Below, piece by piece: positions 52,720-64,000 of a stretch of DNA of 64,000 nt. The first letter of the stretch is position 1, and the number at the start of each line of letters is the position of its first letter. Both the position numbers and the translations under genes were made by a program. Below the pieces are notes generated by a model. That model was not told where the DNA came from. It saw only the letters and a program-made list of their open reading frames with translations, and did not search any database. The stretch lies in NCBI RefSeq assembly GCF_030272615.1, contig NC_081412.1:19505932-19569931 (forward strand), in the 5' to 3' direction. This DNA comes from Cryptomeria japonica. Taxonomy: Eukaryota; Streptophyta; Pinopsida; Cupressales; Cupressaceae.

Positions 52720-55330
52720 ATATAAAGATATACATGAATTATATACAACTCTATGTCAAAGAAGAATCTATTTTACTAAATTGAAAAAAAACATTTATAA
52801 ATAGTAACATTTCTATGTTGTTGAATGAGATACACATGAAATATATAATATAATATTGAACTTAAAAAAATATACATGTACATACTATTGAATCTTGAAA
52901 TATAAAATTTGCACACAAAACTTAATAAAAACTTTCAATGAAACATCATAAATCTATTATATATTCAATTTAATAAATTCATTTCTTGTAAAATGCATCA
53001 ACTATTAAAATCAATATAAAATATTTCATACATAAGATCAATAAAGAAGTGAGAAATAAGATGATCCTCCTTCTAGTGTAAGAATATATAGCATGGAAAC
53101 AATATTACTAAGACAACATAATATTTTGTTAACTTTAACTTAAAGTTATTTTGAAAAATGCACGTGTGTGTTTGGATGCTCCATATTTCTAGTGTTTTAG
53201 TGTACACATGATAATTTATTAGAATTCAATTACATAGTTTTGAGATAATTGTCATCAATTCATATTACATTGATTAGTCTTCAGACAATCTTAAAAAAAA
53301 ACTAATCTCCCATGACTATAAATGACATACTTAAAACATATTATATTCTAAGTGGTTGTCATGTAAAGACAAAACATCAAAACTTTTGAAGAGTTAAGCA
53401 TATTTCACCATTAAATTTCTCCCATAATCAAATCTACACAAGATTATAATTTACAAAACCTTCAAAAAATATTATTTCCTATAAATCATTTATTATAAAA
53501 CTCCGCAATCATTTGTTTTCATATATAATCTTTCTATAAAATTTAAGATATCAATCCATACACAAATTCTCTTACAAAGTTGAATAAGAAATGAAGGATA
53601 GAGGATTAAATACTAAGATTGTTTTGAGAGATCAATGGAGTAGATTGATTGAAAGGATTGTGTGCATTAGAAGCTTCCAAGTGGCAACTTAAATGTTTGG
53701 TGCACATGAGGAGTTCATGATCCAAGAAATTTTTGAGGAAAAGGTCTTTTTAGGGGCGTATACACCAAGATGTTGTAAAAAAAGGTAGCCAAATGACCAA
53801 AAAAAGATAAACACGAGTGCGTTATTGGGAAATTCATTTAACGCATTTGAGGTCTTTTTTGTAGTGTTTTTTTCTTACACTATCCTAGGCTTGTTTACAC
53901 TATCGTAGGTTCATTAGGACTATCCTAGGTTCATTAGGATTGTCCCAAGTTCATTATTGCTTTCTTAGGCTCATTAGGACTTTCTTAGGTTCATTAAGAC
54001 TGCCCTACATTCATTAGGATCATTTGAGGCTCATTGGGACTATCATATGTTCATTGTGATTGTCCTAGGTTCATTAATTTAATTCATGTGTTCATTAGGA
54101 CTATCTCATGTTCTCAAATAGCTTCAACTAATATCTTAAATTAACTATTTTTAAAAAAAATAGCTCCTTAACAATTTAATATTATATATAATCGAATATG
54201 ATTTCAACTTCAAACCTTGTGCACCTTTTAAAACCAAAAGATGTTGTTAAAACCATTCTTCTAATATTAGCTTAATCATAACATAATCTAATAAATCTTC
54301 CTCAAAATATCTACCAACTTCAAATCATATATTAAATCTTTTATAATATAAATTACTTCTAGATATACCAATATACTTCTAAAGATATTCAAAATACTTC
54401 TTGGGAATTATATTTTTCAAATCTTTCGGATGTATATATAATTAGCACCCCATTTAGAAAACTCATTATCAATCAACATTATAAATCAAGAATATTTTTT
54501 ATTTTGTATTAATGAATTATATATTTGGCATATTAGCTTCCTTTATGAACCTATGTAAACCAAACTCCAATTTTAGTAACTTATCTAGTTTTGCTCTAAA
54601 ATTGTGTCCATAATTGATCCTTTTATACCATCACATGACATAATAGGACCATAATAGGACCTTTATGCCATGACATGGCATAAACCTAAGCCTAAACTTT
54701 CATATCTAAAATTTGAAGAACTTAATGTTAATTACTTTTAAGGTTATACTAATTTAGTGGTAACTTTTGTATTGCCTAATGAGGATTAAGAACAATTTAG
54801 GTACATATGTTCGGTTTTATTTCAATTTCATTTTCGAACGTTTTTGTTTTTGTTTCCTTTTCATTTTCGGTTTTTTGTTTGTGTCGATTTCATTTTCAAA
54901 CATTTTTGTTTTTGTTTCCATTTCATTTTCGGTTTTTTGTTTGTGTCGATTTCATTTTTGAACATTTTTGTTTTTGTTTCCATTTCATTTTCAGTTTTTT
55001 GTTTGTGTCGATTTCATTTTCGAACGTTTTTGTTTTTGTTTCCATTTCATTTTCGGTTTTTTGTTTGTGTCGATTTCATTTTGTTAATTATCTAGGTTTG
55101 GTTTTAGTTTCTAAATTTGTTGATTACGGTTTAGGGTTAACTGTTCAAAAATATTTTAGATCAAAATCAAGAATTTACAAATATAAAAAATAATTTATTT
55201 ATATGCTACTATTAAAAAAAACTAAATAATACACAAAAAAAAAGAAAAATATACAAGAAAATTATGAAATGTGAAAATAGATGACTGAATGTGTACCTGG
55301 GATAGTGGTGGAGGCTTGAAGTGGAAACCA
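52720..55330. repeat. Upstream region of ORF2 in B with two minisatellites
   Basis: 53880-54110 carries about ten irregular units of GGTTCATTAGGACTATCCTA. 54830-55085 carries about four 60-bp units (CATTTTCGGTTTTTTGTTTG...). The rest is AT-rich without genes. Phe/Ser-rich frames across 54767-55193 are artefacts of the repeat. Confidence 0.85.
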
Positions 55331-55333
55331 CAG

Positions 55334-55681
55334 CACGGGGGCCCGTTTTTGATCTCCTCTTGTCAACTAACTGTAACGGTGAAAATGAAAAAGTATCCAA
55401 AAAAAAGGATAAAAATAGCATTTCAAAACGGGCCCCCATTTTTTAAAAATGGGCCCCCGTTTTGTTTACAAACGGGGGCCCGTTTTGTCCATAAACAGGG
55501 GCCCATTTTTTAAAAAATGGGGGCCCGTTTTATTTGGCTTCGGCACCCCGTGACCTTTCGGCTCGGGAGGCCGAACCATTAACGGGCCCCCGTTTTTTAT
55601 AACGGGCCCCCCGTTTTGTGGAACGCATTTTTCAATGCGCAGACTTCCGCGAATTTGTGACTCATTAGCTTGCACATACCC
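55334..55681. repeat. ORF2-side subterminal array and terminus of B
   Basis: Eight or more motifs with centre GG or CC (such as AAACGGGGGCCCGTTT) alternate in orientation from 55334 to 55620. A GC-rich GGCTTCGGCACC...GGGAGGCCGAACC block lies inside. The terminal repeat ends ACCC at 55681. Confidence 0.88.
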
Positions 55682-55924
55682 CTAACTCTAAACCTACTTG
55701 CACAAGTTAAATAAATTTGAGCCCTAATCCTAACCTGAGAACAAATTGAACTTTAAAGCTAAACCTACTTTAATTAGAGTTATAACGCTAAGGTCCTGAA
55801 AGTAATTAAATTTAATAAACCAAATTGAACCCTAATTTAACACAAAGCTCTAAGCCAAATTCACCCCTATTCTTAAACCTAATTGAATAATCTATTAATT
55901 TGAACCTTACACCAACTCTTAAAT

Positions 55925-58900
55925 TATGTGCAGAATAGGATTGAGAAGAAGGGAGTTCTGAAGCGGGAGTCAAGGCAAACGAACCTGTTGAAGAACACAA
56001 TATAGTTGATGAACATAGGGAGGAGATTGTCCAAGTTGAACCAATGGAGCCCTTTGAAGGAGAGGGGTCAGGCTCCTTACCTCCTACTACTGATATGGAT
56101 GAGCATATTGTGAATCTAGCTAAACAGGTGAAGAGAAATATTTCTTATAAAAATTTAGATCATTTACTTGAAATGGACGTGGATGAGTTGAAACGTCTCA
56201 GTGAAGAACCTAGACATAATAAAAGGAGGTCAATGAATAAAAGTGCAAAAGAAGTAATGTCTCATTTCAACAATCTTGATACTACACTAGAAAAAGCTCA
56301 ATTGTTATCAATTGTACTTACTCATAAAGACTTAATAGACCCATTGAAATTGTTGGGTATAGATACAACAAGTCAAAAGAGGAAAACTTCTCAGCTACAA
56401 AAATCTATTGTTGATAATGTTAAGAAAGGTTTGGTGAACATTGGTAAAAAATCTCGAAGAATAGATAAGACCATTTCAAGAAGAGTGATGTTGACATCTT
56501 TAGTAAATGAAAGATTGCCTCAAAAAAGACAAATTTATTCATTGTCATCTAAGTTTGGTTTTAGTAGAAGGACAATATCTAAATATGTTAAAAGGAGAAA
56601 GATTTTGGATGATACTACCTCAGAAGGGAATTGGGCAATTATGTGTAGAGCTCCTCGTTCTGATAGAATTGAAGATGTTGTTAGGAACTTTGTGACAAGT
56701 TTTTGGAATGATAATACTCATCCTTCATCAAATAGTAGAGATGTTATCAAGCAAAGGATTGGTCCTGATCGTTATGATCTCCATGTAAAACATTGGATAG
56801 ACACAACAAAAAATGAATTGTTTGTGTTTACTAAAACAAACCCTCATATAAAGATTGGACAAACCATGTTTGAACGATTAAGGCCATATTATGTGAAGTT
56901 AAACAAAGTTTTCAAAACTTTTTGTTGTCGTTATCACATCGAATTTGACTTGTACTATTAGGTGTTTCAAAATATTAGAGAAGATAGTGATGGTTATGAA
57001 AATGCTCCTCCTAAACGAACAAGTCAATTCATAGCATCCATCTTATGTGATAAATCAGATGATAATGCAACCGGTCAAATAAATTGCATAAGAGAAATTT
57101 GTGGAACATGCAGGGACTTGACTAAATTGCTTTTCAGAGCTGAAGATACTGACATGAGGAAGATGGTAAATTGCAAGAGTTACAAGTATAAAAAAATTTG
57201 AAACAAAATTTGGAAAGGAATCTACAAGGCTAGATTATGTAGAAGAGGAAATACCTATTGGAACATTTATGGAAAATTTTTGTAAGTTGATAAAACCATA
57301 TATATGCCATGGTTTTTTTGCCAAGTAGCAAGCAGAATAATTTAAAAGATTAAGAGACACTTTCCCACTTGGAACTATTCTATCTGTAGTTGCCTTCGCA
57401 GAGAATTACTCTTTTGCAAATCAAAAAGAGATTCAATCAGAGTATTACTTTTCAAAGCAAATCACTATTTTGGTGCATGTGTGTTATCGACATGCACAAA
57501 TGAATTTGGATGGTGTTGATAGTACATTTGAAAATTGTGTCATTAAAAAAGAGTACCAATTCTATATCAGTAATGATAAGGAGCATGGCACACTTTTTGT
57601 ACAACAATGCTTTAAGAAGTTTTTTGAATATTTGAAAGATAGAGGCATAACAATAGTTAAACATTGTGTTTGGTCTGATGGATGTGCAACACAATTCAAA
57701 TCTTCAAGGCTATTTTATGCACTATGTAGATATCATCAAAATGAAAAAATACCACATGTTTAGAGTTTTTTTTAGAGTGGCCATGGAAAGGGTGAACATG
57801 GTGGTGCAGGAGCTTGTATCAAACGTGCTCTCAGAAAGCATCAAATAAAGTACACAGGAGATCATATAGAAGATGCACATGATGTTGTTGAATGGTGTGA
57901 GAAACACTTTGAGCAACCTAATTATCCTGGGAAATCATCATCGAGAGCATACAGACCCATTCCATATAGAGTGTTTTGGGAGACAACCGATACGTGTTCT
58001 CTTTTAGTGTTTTATTTAATTTTTTTTAATATTTTAAAAAATACATGTTCCTAGTTCAAATGTTTCAATTTAACAACTTGATCTACATGTACATTCTTGT
58101 ACACATGTACATTTTGCAAATGTGGATAGAAGATTAATGCATGGATGCAAGAGCGTGGAGAGGACAAGATCTTTGCATTGTGTCATGAGTACAAATAATC
58201 GGCCATGGATATTATACACTAGGGATTGTTCATGTTTTTTTTCTGAATGCATTTTCGAAAACTATGTTGATTGCAAGAACCAAGAGCTTGGATATGTTAG
58301 TGAATGGAAATTAGTGCCACTAGATGTTTCTAACACATATGAGGATTCAAATGAGGACAAAAACTTTGAAGACATTCCTTTGATTTCTGGTGATTATGAT
58401 CATATTTCAAGATTGATTAAAAAAGGTACATATGACGTACACATGTAAATATTTCCTTAAAAATGACATGTAACTTAGAATTTATTTAACTTGTGTCAAA
58501 TTGCAAGAGATATTTTTGTAGTCATAGCAGAAGATGGAAATATAGAAGGTGTTAGTTATTATTTATTGTGTTGCACAGAAGAGAGAAAGAAGTTATCGAA
58601 ATCTGAAACGAGTGATGGAATGTCATTTCCCACAGGTTTGAACTAATTTGAATATGTATGTACAAATCGCTTACGTGGAAATTTTTAATTTCTCACGTTT
58701 CTTATATACATGTACATGTAGGCTCAGTTGTAGTGCAAGGGACATATTTGAAACAAGTTAAAATTGTTCAACATGGGATTCATTTCACTGAATACCAAAT
58801 TGACAACAAGGTATATCAGTATAGTCACTTGGTCATTATTGTTGGCCTAATTCTTCAAACAGTTCCACGTCGAGGGCAGTCTCAAAAGTGGAGACTAGAT

Positions 58901-58966
58901 AGTGAAGATCATGACAAAATATTAAGTGTTATTGAAGAGCGTTCTGAACCACTTGATGTGGTATGA
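55925..58966 (+). pseudogene. Transposase-like gene of E3 (exons 2 onward), dead
   Basis: Aligns with the B protein throughout, though diverged. The frame opens after an acceptor near 55933 and runs to a TAG at 56959, continues to 57198, shifts at a poly-A run near 57190, then reads VAFAENYSFANQ, VWSDGCATQFK (57650-57710), two TAG codons (57761, 57773) and GHGKGEHGGAGACIKR, where the conserved D of GEHDG is G. Further exons are about 58113-58428, 58505-58636 (IFVVIAEDG) and 58723-58966 (GSVVVQGTYL, TGA). E3 has one more intron in the C-terminal domain than A and B. Confidence 0.8.
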
Positions 58967-60497
58967 ACTATATATATAATTTAGTAATCCAAAGTACACA
59001 TGTGGTTCAACCCACATGAATTGAATTAATACTTGATAAATTCTAGATCTCTTAACTTGTTTTGAGAATTGGATAAATATTTTTTAAGTTTAAATACATG
59101 AAATTTTTAATTATATCAAATTAGGATGTATGAAGTTAATTCAAGTATGTACATGTTTAAATGCATGTTTAATTTGTATGTATAAGGTACTGTATCTAAT
59201 TCTAAATGCATATAATTTGTATGGACTACTAGTTAAAATAATTTAATTAGAAAATGCATATTTAAATTAGAATGTAATATGTACATGTGTAAAATTGATA
59301 TATGGAATCAGGACATGTGTAATTAGGACATGTGCATGTTGTGAACTATTTAACTACAGTATACATACCTAGAAGCACATACCATGTGAACTAGTTAGTA
59401 CATGACCTATTAAGTTTAGTTTGTTCATTTGATATTAATTAGTTCAAGTGTGATTTTTATATTGTTCAAGTTGGAGTGTCCATATACTCTTTTGTTTGAA
59501 CATGTTCTTTTAAATTTTAATTCATATCTACTGTATGTACATATGGGTTACATGTAGTTTAAAATTTAAAGTTTTATCTCTAACATGTGTATTCTTGATC
59601 ATATATATATAAATTTGAAAGTTTTAGAGAACATGTGCATTCTTGATCATATATATATTTAAAGTGTACACATAAGTATTTCTAACATGTGTACATGATA
59701 TATATATATAATCTAGTCTAGTCCATCGAACATAAAGTACATATATAATCTAACATGTATGTACATGTGCACATGGAATATATAAAGATAACATGTACAT
59801 GTGCATGAAATATATAGTCTCTAGTCTAAACTTCATATCATATGATGCAGGAAATATATATAATCCGATCAAACACAACAGAGGTATAAAGTATAATCTA
59901 GTCTAAACTTCATACATGCATAAAATATACAATCTGATCAAACATGTAAATGAGGTATAAATAATATAATCTAGTGTAAACTTCATACATGATGCATGAA
60001 ATATATATAATCTTATCAAACACAAACCAGGTATAAAGTATAATCTAGTCTAAACTGCATACATGCATGAAATATATATAATCCAATCAAACACAACCAG
60101 GCTTAAAGTATTTATCTAGTCTAAACCTCATACATGCATGAAATATACTTTCTGATCAAACATGTAAATGAGGTATTTAAAGAATATAATCTAGTCTAAA
60201 CTTCATACATGATGCATGAAATATATATAATCCATATAAAACACAAACCAAGTATAAAGTATAATCTAGTCTAAACAGCATACATGCATGAAATATATAT
60301 ATCTGATCAAACACAAACAAGGTATAAAGTATAATCTAGTCTAAACTCCATGTACATGCATGAAATATATATAATCTGACCAAACACAAACCAGGTATAA
60401 AGTATAATCTAGTCTAAACTTCATGTACGTGCATGAATATATATAAAATGAAAGTCTATAAAAAGAAATGTAAATGAGCTATAAAGTCTGGAGCAAA
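58967..60497. repeat. Convergent-gene spacer of E3 with 73-76-bp tandem repeat
   Basis: About nine units of ATAATCTAGTCTAAACTTCA...CATGAAATATATATAATC...GATCAAACA lie at 59810-60460. The preceding 59.0-59.8 kb is AT-rich with ACATGTGTA-type motifs. No gene. Confidence 0.85.
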
Positions 60498-60586
60498 TCA
60501 ATAGGGATCATGTCGGCTACGAACTGAGCGACCATCTGAGGAAGACTCCTGGTGAGAGTCTAGATGTCCAATAGACCCCTGCAAAA
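60498..60586 (-). pseudogene. Terminal exon of the E3 ORF2
   Basis: After a strong acceptor (CTACTTTTGCAG) the minus strand reads GSIGHLDSHQESSSDGRSVR then a short tail and TGA. It occupies the place of the B terminal exon relative to the transposase gene. The rest of ORF2 is cut off by the LTR at 60616; a matching body is at 895-2139. Confidence 0.6.
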
Positions 60587-60615
60587 GTAGAATTTATTTA
60601 AATATTAAATATAAT

Positions 60616-61382
60616 TGTATATGGTGAAAATGGATAACAATAATAACGATATTGAAAGGCTAAATGAATTCAACCACAAAACCCTAGCCTAACAACAACA
60701 AAGATTCACCATAACATATGAAGATTACCTAAGACAATGCAAATCAAACAAAATCACAAAGATTATACCATCACATGTCCAATAGGGTTTTGATCTCCAT
60801 TCTTCCTATCTCCATTGATCTTGCTTGATATATTTGCTCTCAGATTTTATGTGCACAAGAGCTCAACAAAGAACGGAATGTGGTTGCAAGTAGGATCGTA
60901 GTGTAGTCAATTGATCAAGTAGTTAGAATGATTGATTAGAATGATAATGAAGGAGGTATCTCCTTATATAGAAGACACAATAAGAAATGGAGGGATAAGA
61001 TTGAGAGGTGTAAAAGGAGGTCGGCTATGATTAGAGGGTAGGTAAAAGAAATAATAAAATAATGAAAGGGGTAGGTAGTGTATGAATTAAGAGATGAATG
61101 ACATGTGTCATGGGTAGAAAATGAATTAATTAAATAAATAAAGATTTATTTAATTAATAGAAGAAATGAGATCAATTAAATAAATAAGATATTTATTTAA
61201 TTTAGGAAAAGGATAATTTAAATAAATAAATGTATTTATTTAAATGAGAAATAAGGTTAGAAGAGGATAAATGAATTAATTAAATAAATAAGGATTTATT
61301 TAATTAATAGAAGAATTAGGCTAAAGTAATTAAATAAATAAAATATTTATTTAATTAGACATGACAATTTTAGGTGTCTACA
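60616..61382 (+). mobile_element. 5' LTR of PMD element D (767 bp)
   Basis: TGTATATGG...GTGTCTACA, preceded by ATAAT (60611-60615). It is followed by the same interior start as element C (TTTTGCCCCTCTTTGAGACA). It is about 98% identical to 1-765. No TGG-type primer-binding site is visible at the junction, which is unusual. The element runs past 64000. Confidence 0.88.
60964..60972 (+). promoter_or_regulatory. TATA-box candidate in the LTR of D
   Basis: TTATATAGA, in the same place as in the LTR at 347-355. It is the best TATA match in the LTR; transcription start not determined. Confidence 0.35.
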
Positions 61383-62644
61383 TTTTGCCCCTCTTTGAGA
61401 CAATGCGGCTTGTCGCGTTGTTTCAAAAAAGATAAGATGAATTGATACAAAGTTGCTCCGAGATGGGAATGATATGCCCCCTTAAGAGATTGGATGAAAA
61501 TGTCTGAAAAGATCACAGACAATCTCTCGATAAGAAAGAGAGGCTAGAATGGACTGACTAGATAAAGTGACAGAGTCGCAAGATAATGAAGACGAACTTG
61601 GGAAATGAGGGCTAGGGCAATCTATAAAATAGACCACGAGGGAAATACATCCTCATTGTCATCTACACATCCACAAGAGCAGAGTGCAGAGCGAAAATAG
61701 AGCAGCAGCAGTCAGTAGTGATGGCTTTCATTCACAGATTTGACTGTGTTCGCCGATTTCAAAGGCCAGCAGAGGCAGGAGAGCCGGTAAGTACCGTGAA
61801 ACCTCTTTGTACTTTGATGCATTTATTGTTGTCATTAATGCATGGTAGATAGGGCAATAAATGCACTTTAGGTTAGGGTCTAAAAATGCCAAAAAATGTC
61901 CAGGCGCATCTGCGTTGGTGCCAGGCACGTTTATGCTCATGAGGCGCGTCTGTGTTTGTGCCAGGCGCGTCTATGATGGAAACCGCATCTGTGCCAAATG
62001 CGGCCACGTTTGTGATGTGTAGGTGCGTCTGTGCCAAGAAGGCACATCTATGTTGACCAGGCGCATCTATGTAGAGCATAGGCACATCTGTGTTTTTCAA
62101 GCGCATCTGTGTAGTCTTTAAGCGTGTTTATGTCAAGAAATCACGTTTGTGTCCAAAAATTTGAATTTGTGTCTTCTAGGTCAAATCGGCAGTTCTGTGA
62201 TGAACATACGCTGTCGATTGGATAAGCTGCTAAGAGGATACACTCAAACAGGTCCTCTAGGGAAGAATAGGATAAATCAAGGCACTTTGTGATGAACAGT
62301 GAGTACCAAGATATAGTACTTTGTGATGAACAGGGAGTACTAAAATATGAGCAGCACTTTGTGATGAACAGGGAGTGCAAATGTGAGGAGCACTTTGTGA
62401 TGAACAGGGAGTGCAAATGTGAGCAGCACTTTGTGATGAATAGGGAGTACCACTAGGATAGAAGCAACACTTTGTGATGAACAGGGAGTGTCACTAGGGC
62501 AAAAGCAAAACTTTGTGATGAACAGTGAGTGTCACTAAGATAGATAGCCATATGCACTTAGATAAAAAGTAGCATTTTGTGATGAACAGTGAATGCCACT
62601 ATGATTGACATGATTGATTTGTTTGACTACAGGAGTATCTGCCT
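61383..62644 (+). other. 5' leader of PMD element D with two minisatellites
   Basis: 61895-62135 has about a dozen irregular, CpG-rich units like GGCGCGTCTGTGTTTGTGCC. 62283-62600 has eight units, mostly 36-40 bp, of CACTTTGTGATGAACAGGGA. Three central units are 36-37 bp, so part of the array reads as a 12-codon peptide repeat (HFVMNRECKCEQ). No known gene is here, and no gag or pol. Confidence 0.8.
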
Positions 62645-64000
62645 ATGTTGGAGTCACGAGAGAGATTCCCATTGACACAGAGATTGCGACCTGAGTTGAC
62701 AGCCGAGGACCGAGCTGCGATTGAGGCTGTGGGATTGAGAAATATTTTGTATGTGCCTGAGTTTCGGGCGAACATGATACTGTTGACTACACTGGTGGAG
62801 AGGTGGCACTCTGAGACTTGTACATTCCATTTGCCGATGGGGGAGATGATAGTCACCCTGGAGGATGTATATAGGATTCTGCAGATACCAATCGACGGGG
62901 AGCTGATTCCCTATGATCGAGATGGAGATAGGGAGGCCCTGAGATGAGTGTTCCAGGACCCAGGACTGGAGATGAGGGTAGGGCATGTGGCTTGGGACAC
63001 TATGACAGATGCAGGATTGGCACTGCCAGCAGTGATAGGAGGAGCGATTAGTGGGTTCTTGTGTCCTGATAGAGTGACACAAGGGTTGGCTATGGGCTGG
63101 GGAGGTGCACTGGAGACACTGGTGACATAGCACACTAGATATGCTTGGGGACCGTGTGTGCTGGCACACCTCTACTATGAACTGCATCAGTTCGTATACC
63201 ATGGATCAGTGGGATTGGGCTGCATGGTGACATTGTTACAGGTGTGGGCCTATGAGCATCTGCCAGTGACGAGACTGATACACTTCAGAGGCAGAGGTCA
63301 CGGACGCAGTTTTGTACATTTATACGACATGATCACATCACAGCCACGGATTGGTAGGTTGGAGTATTGGCAGCGGGTGATTGATGATATCGATATGGTC
63401 ATATGGAGGCCATACCTGGGATGCGAGCAGTGGGAGGATGATACGGTAGAGCTGCCCTACACCTTCCAAAGTAGGTACCTGATTGGGCAGATGCCCTATG
63501 TGCTAGAGAGACAGCTAGTAGACAGGGTTGGTAGGAAGTTTGGTATTATTTAGCGGATGCCACGGGGTTTAGGCATGTATGCACGGACTATCAGAGATCA
63601 GGTGCAGTTTGGGCCCCTATTATCATATGATCAAGTTGTTACGCAGCTAGTAGAGATGATACCCCTACCTTGGGACATGTGGCCAGAGATTGAGGATGCC
63701 GGCATGGATGTCGAGTACATAGCATATTGGGCCGAGCATCCATTCCCATGCCTGATGGATCCAAGAGAGCTATTAGATGGAGATGGTGGTGGGGATGATG
63801 ATGATAATGGAGCTGATGGGGGCAGAGGCTGACAGAGGAGGAGGGGGGTAGTTGGAGAGAGGAGGGTTGCACCACGGAGGGAGGGTGGAGAGGATAGGCA
63901 GGCTTGGGTGGTGAGGGGTCGCAGTGGATTGCCGCTACAGGTGCCAGCAGCACAGGGTCCCAAACAGGTGCAAGTACAGGGATAGGTACAGGGACAGATA
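62645..64000 (+). pseudogene. Plant-mobile-domain (PMD) protein gene of element D, partial
   Basis: One frame from the ATG at 62645 to the window end, with nonsense codons at 62945 (TGA), 63128 (TAG), 63551 (TAG), 63830 (TGA) and one TAG near 63980, but no frameshift. It contains VERWHSETCTFHLPMGEMIV, TLEDVYRILQIPIDGELI, FLCPDRVTQGLAMGWG, YAWGPCVLAHLYYEL, VWAYEHLPVTR and WRPYLG, which make up a full plant mobile domain. An acidic Gly/Asp-rich stretch (about 63775-63830) then begins a low-complexity tail, as in element C. The protein is related to host MAIN/MAIL1; what it does for the element is not known. The 3' end is outside the window. Confidence 0.85.

Larger units (their letters stand above)
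45424..55681 (+). mobile_element. Element B: two-gene DNA transposon (Sola-like) with open transposase, 10.26 kb
   Basis: Ends: GGGT-n2-GTGCAAG-n3-ATGAGTC on the left and, inverted, on the right, about 20 of 26 bases matching. CTAA flanks at 45420-45423 and 55682-55685; a longer TAACTCTAA match is also present, because the target is a short tandem. Contents: transposase (plus, 46584-49610), ORF2 (minus, 52698-50470), arrays at both ends. It lies in intron 1 of E3 and is therefore younger than E3. Transposase is uninterrupted; ORF2 has one stop. Confidence 0.9.
43110..60615 (+). mobile_element. Element E3: older two-gene transposon, interrupted by B and by an LTR element
   Basis: Left end GGGTGAACTCACAATAATGG. 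It contains a GGGTTCG-type array, a candidate transposase exon 1 (44250-44365), then intron 1 into which B (45424-55681) inserted, the remaining transposase exons (55925-58966) and the ORF2 terminal exon (60498-60586, minus). At 60616 an LTR begins, preceded by ATAAT. The other end is not in this part of the window; a fitting half is at 766-5917. Transposase is dead. Confidence 0.75.

Noticed and set aside
52502-52804. Glycine-run protein on the plus strand
   Set aside because: It is the antisense of the polyproline stretch of ORF2 in B.
54767-55193. Hydrophobic Phe/Ser/Val frames, membrane-protein-like
   Set aside because: Three overlapping frames of the same 60-bp T-rich tandem repeat; no conservation expected.
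45412-55691. 9-bp target duplication (TAACTCTAA) of element B, which would suggest a Mutator-like element
   Set aside because: The target is a short CTAACT tandem, so the longer match can be accidental. Four bases fit exact GGGT...ACCC ends and agree with A and the 15-kb derivative, and the transposase lacks MULE features.
62283-62600. Regular repeats resembling a CRISPR array
   Set aside because: The intervening sequences are not spacer-like (they are also repetitive), there are no cas genes, and the context is a plant retroelement leader.

Overview
This is a repeat-rich plant nuclear sequence, most likely gymnosperm. The clues are an AT-rich background, wall-to-wall nested transposable elements, an RRx8W exon of a conifer-type terpene synthase, plant-mobile-domain (PMD) genes inside LTR elements, and decayed PPR, LINE and Ty3/gypsy remnants. 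No intact ordinary host gene is visible. The only long uninterrupted gene belongs to a transposon.

The centrepiece is a family of roughly 10-kb, two-gene DNA transposons, seen as elements A (32239-42434), B (45424-55681) and E3 (43110-60615, interrupted by B; a matching other half lies at 766-5917). A 1.06-kb deletion derivative sits at 15171-16228. Each large element has a transposase-like gene converging on a second gene of unknown function (ORF2). Ends read GGGT/GGAT, and the candidate 4-bp target duplications are ATAG (A), CTAA (B), TGGT (derivative) and possibly CATT (E3). Both ends carry arrays of 16-bp inverted-repeat motifs built as 7-nt arm, 2-nt centre, 7-nt arm. Arms or centre differ between elements. 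The transposase has D...D...E/D candidates (VVDFTENY, WSDN, GHGKGEHDG). These features and the 4-bp duplication suggest the Sola group, but this was not tested by a database search. B encodes an open 967-aa transposase in two exons. A and E3 are dead.

Layout: 1-765 LTR; 766-5917 ORF2-side part of an E3-type element, with a 262-bp satellite; 5.9-13 kb spacer with a small MITE, a LINE fragment, an LTR and copies of a terpene-synthase upstream region; 13-18.7 kb gypsy gag remnants split by the deletion derivative; 18.7-25.6 kb LTR-like pieces, a tandemly duplicated repeat and a PPR pseudogene; 25.6-30.1 kb PMD element C; 30.4-31.6 kb terpene-synthase 5' fragment; 32.2-42.4 kb element A; 43.1-60.6 kb E3 with B in its first intron; 60.6-64 kb PMD element D, running off the window.

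The two window ends look like two sides of one composite. The LTR at 1-765 (about 98% identical by eye to the LTR at 60616-61382) is followed by ATAAT and an ORF2 body. The LTR at 60616 is preceded by ATAAT and an ORF2 terminal exon. A tandem or segmental duplication, two copies of the same composite, or a misassembly could explain this. Most coding remnants are broken by nonsense codons that single C-to-T changes explain, rather than by indels, as expected for long-methylated plant transposons.
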